The notes beneath the pieces were generated by a model. The model ran no database searches. It was not told the DNA's origin and saw only the letters and a list, made by a program, of their open reading frames with translations. From Sphingobacteriales bacterium (GTDB lineage Bacteria > Bacteroidota > Bacteroidia > Sphingobacteriales > Sphingobacteriaceae), in assembly GCA_020058405.1 (NCBI GenBank), contig JAGVEE010000396.1, positions 1-14,935 of the forward strand: a stretch of 14,935 nucleotides of DNA, in the 5' to 3' direction. Positions 14,096 to 14,935 of this stretch are shown here, one piece after another. The translations under genes and the position numbers were made by a program. Positions within the stretch are counted from its first letter, which is position 1; each line of letters begins with the position of its first letter.

Positions 14096-14736
14096 CAAAA
14101 TTTAAATTGAATGTAATTAATATTTTTTCCTTTGTCGCGGTAAATCTTTTCGTAGGTAGTTTGTATCGATAAAACTTCATCTAACCACAATTCTTTATAC
14201 AAATCGTTTGTGTTTTTAATTATGGTATAATTAAATTCTTTTATTTTCTCTAAGGTATATTCATACAATCCATCGTTATCCGTTTTTAAATGTACGATAC
14301 CATTGGGTTTTAGTATTTTTTTATACATTGATAAAAAACGTTCAGATGTTAGACGTTTACGCTCTCTACTTATTTGTGGCTGAGGATCGGGGAAGGTAAT
14401 CCAAATTTCACTTACCTCGGCATCGGCAAAATGTTCTTCAAGTTTTTCAATTTCTATACGCAAAAAAGCCATGTTCGAAATATTCTCTTCTATGCCTGTT
14501 TTAGCACCTCTCCAAATTCTGGCTCCCTTTATATCAATACCGAAAAAATTTTTTGTTGGGAAATAATGAGCAAGGCTCACCGTATACTCCCCTCTTCCGC
14601 AGCCAAGCTCAAGTACTATGTCTTGTTCATTTTTAAAATAATCTTTGTTCCACTTGCCTTTATGCACAGAATTTAATTGAAACACATTCGAAAAGGTTTC
14701 TAACTCTGCAAATCTTCTTAATTTATCTTTACCCAA
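14095..14736 (-). CDS. trmB: tRNA (guanosine(46)-N7)-methyltransferase TrmB
   Basis: TrmB uses S-adenosylmethionine to form m7G46 in the variable loop of tRNAs. The Rossmann-fold protein has the cofactor motif VLELGCGRGEYTVSLA, the following acidic loop FFGIDIKGARIWRGA, and the TrmB signature IWITFPDPQPQISRERKRLTSERFL, then HLKTDNDGLYEYT. The start was chosen at TTG 14736, giving 213 residues beginning MGKDKLRRFAEL, which agrees with the MGKNKL-type beginning of Bacteroidota TrmB. The open frame extends seven codons further to another TTG (14757), but that TTG is part of a TATCTTTG promoter box and so should not be translated. The last bases overlap the ATL start (TGATG). A downstream ATL gene as translational partner is unusual in function, since one modifies tRNA and the other senses DNA damage. 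Confidence 0.94.
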   Translation of the reverse strand: MGKDKLRRFAELETFSNVFQLNSVHKGKWNKDYFKNEQDIVLELGCGRGEYTVSLAHYFPTKNFFGIDIKGARIWRGAKTGIEENISNMAFLRIEIEKLEEHFADAEVSEIWITFPDPQPQISRERKRLTSERFLSMYKKILKPNGIVHLKTDNDGLYEYTLEKIKEFNYTIIKNTNDLYKELWLDEVLSIQTTYEKIYRDKGKNINYIQFKF

Positions 14737-14754
14737 AACTCTATAATTTTTCTG

Positions 14755-14762
14755 CAAAGATA
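14755..14762 (-). promoter_or_regulatory. Candidate -7 box TATCTTTG of trmB
   Basis: On the minus strand TATCTTTG is an exact TAnnTTTG match and identical to the polA box. It ends 18 nt before the proposed TTG start at 14736, implying a leader of roughly 12-14 nt. No clear -33 TTTG is present at the usual distance. The box consumes the alternative upstream TTG, which supports the shorter trmB. Confidence 0.45.
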
Positions 14763-14812
14763 ATAAATCAATTTTCTGATTTAAACGTTTATAAAATTAG
14801 TATCTTAATGGC

Positions 14813-14935
14813 ATGACTCAACAAATCCTCATCACTATAAGCATTTTGGTAATTGTGTCCTATTTTTTTGATATTCTTTCAAAATGGATCAGAATACCAT
14901 CTGTATTATTTTTATTAGGTAGCGGACTTGTTATT
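14813..14935 (+). CDS. Probable cation:proton antiporter, N-terminal fragment (3' partial)
   Basis: An ATG at 14813 opens a frame that runs off the end of the window after 41 codons. The visible sequence begins MTQQILITISILVIVSYFFD and continues with ILSKWIRIPSVLFLLGSGLVI. It has a first hydrophobic helix (about residues 4-19), a short basic turn with the RIPSVLFLLGSG pattern, and the start of a second helix. The pattern 'FD.LS...RIPSVL.LL..G' is typical of the first helices of CPA2/CPA1 (Kef- or NhaP-type) cation:proton antiporters. It diverges from trmB across a 76-nt gap; TATCTTAA at 14801-14808 is a weak, imperfect -7 box candidate. The call rests on a short fragment, so substrate and subfamily cannot be given. 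Confidence 0.6.
   Translation, partial: MTQQILITISILVIVSYFFDILSKWIRIPSVLFLLGSGLVI

Noticed and set aside
1..14935. CRISPR array, tRNA/rRNA genes, insertion sequence or prophage
   Set aside because: I read both strands and found no regularly spaced repeats, no cloverleaf or rRNA segment, and no transposase, integrase or phage gene; all sizeable intervals are filled by housekeeping genes.

Overview
This AT-rich window comes from a member of the phylum Bacteroidota. The evidence is the porU-porV pair of the type IX secretion system (T9SS), a FeoB-associated-type Cys-rich mini-protein, a LytS/LytTR two-component pair, a Bacteroidota-style TrmB, and several TAnnTTTG boxes of the kind read by the Bacteroidota primary sigma factor. 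A Chitinophagales/Sphingobacteriales-like lineage is possible, but I cannot fix the genus. I see no insertion sequence, prophage, CRISPR array, tRNA or rRNA. The window reads as ordinary, densely packed chromosome.

Layout. (1) 1-4824, + strand: porU (5' end outside the window), porV and ispF, covering T9SS sortase, its outer-membrane partner and an isoprenoid enzyme. (2) 4825-4917: a striking nested 51-bp palindrome between convergent genes. (3) 4918-5852, - strand: a 50-residue Cys-rich membrane protein (5700-5852) followed 2 nt later by a SpoU/TrmH-family RNA methyltransferase. (4) 5974-8469, + strand: a compact LiaF-like / LytS-type kinase / LytTR regulator operon (1-nt gap, then ATGA overlap). 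Its divergent upstream region holds a perfect 15-bp palindrome and a TACATTTG box. (5) 12775-8458, - strand: polA, a YfiT/BstA-like DinB protein and sua5, the last two joined by a TAATG overlap. (6) 12854-13763, + strand: an AhpD-like peroxidase and tag (3-methyladenine DNA glycosylase I), 1 nt apart. (7) 14736-13757, - strand: trmB and an alkyltransferase-like (ATL) protein, joined by a TGATG overlap. (8) 14813 to the end: the first 41 codons of a probable cation:proton antiporter.

Themes. Regions 5-7 concentrate DNA-repair functions (Pol I, Tag, ATL) with an AhpD-like peroxidase, around a 78-nt divergent promoter region. tRNA/rRNA modification recurs (SpoU methyltransferase, Sua5, TrmB). 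Region 4 resembles the Firmicutes LiaFSR envelope-stress module, but with LytS/LytTR-type signalling proteins.

Several starts had to be re-chosen. For polA and trmB the longest reading frame begins at a TTG that lies inside a TAnnTTTG promoter box. The true starts are probably the ATG at 12775 (polA) and the TTG at 14736 (trmB, beginning MGKDKL). The DinB gene (ATG 9944) and ATL gene (ATG 14095) were also shortened from upstream TTGs. No completely novel system is evident. The best leads are the nested palindrome at 4845-4895, the orphan FeoB-associated mini-gene, the LiaF-LytS-LytTR operon and the recurrent promoter boxes sitting almost on the start codon.
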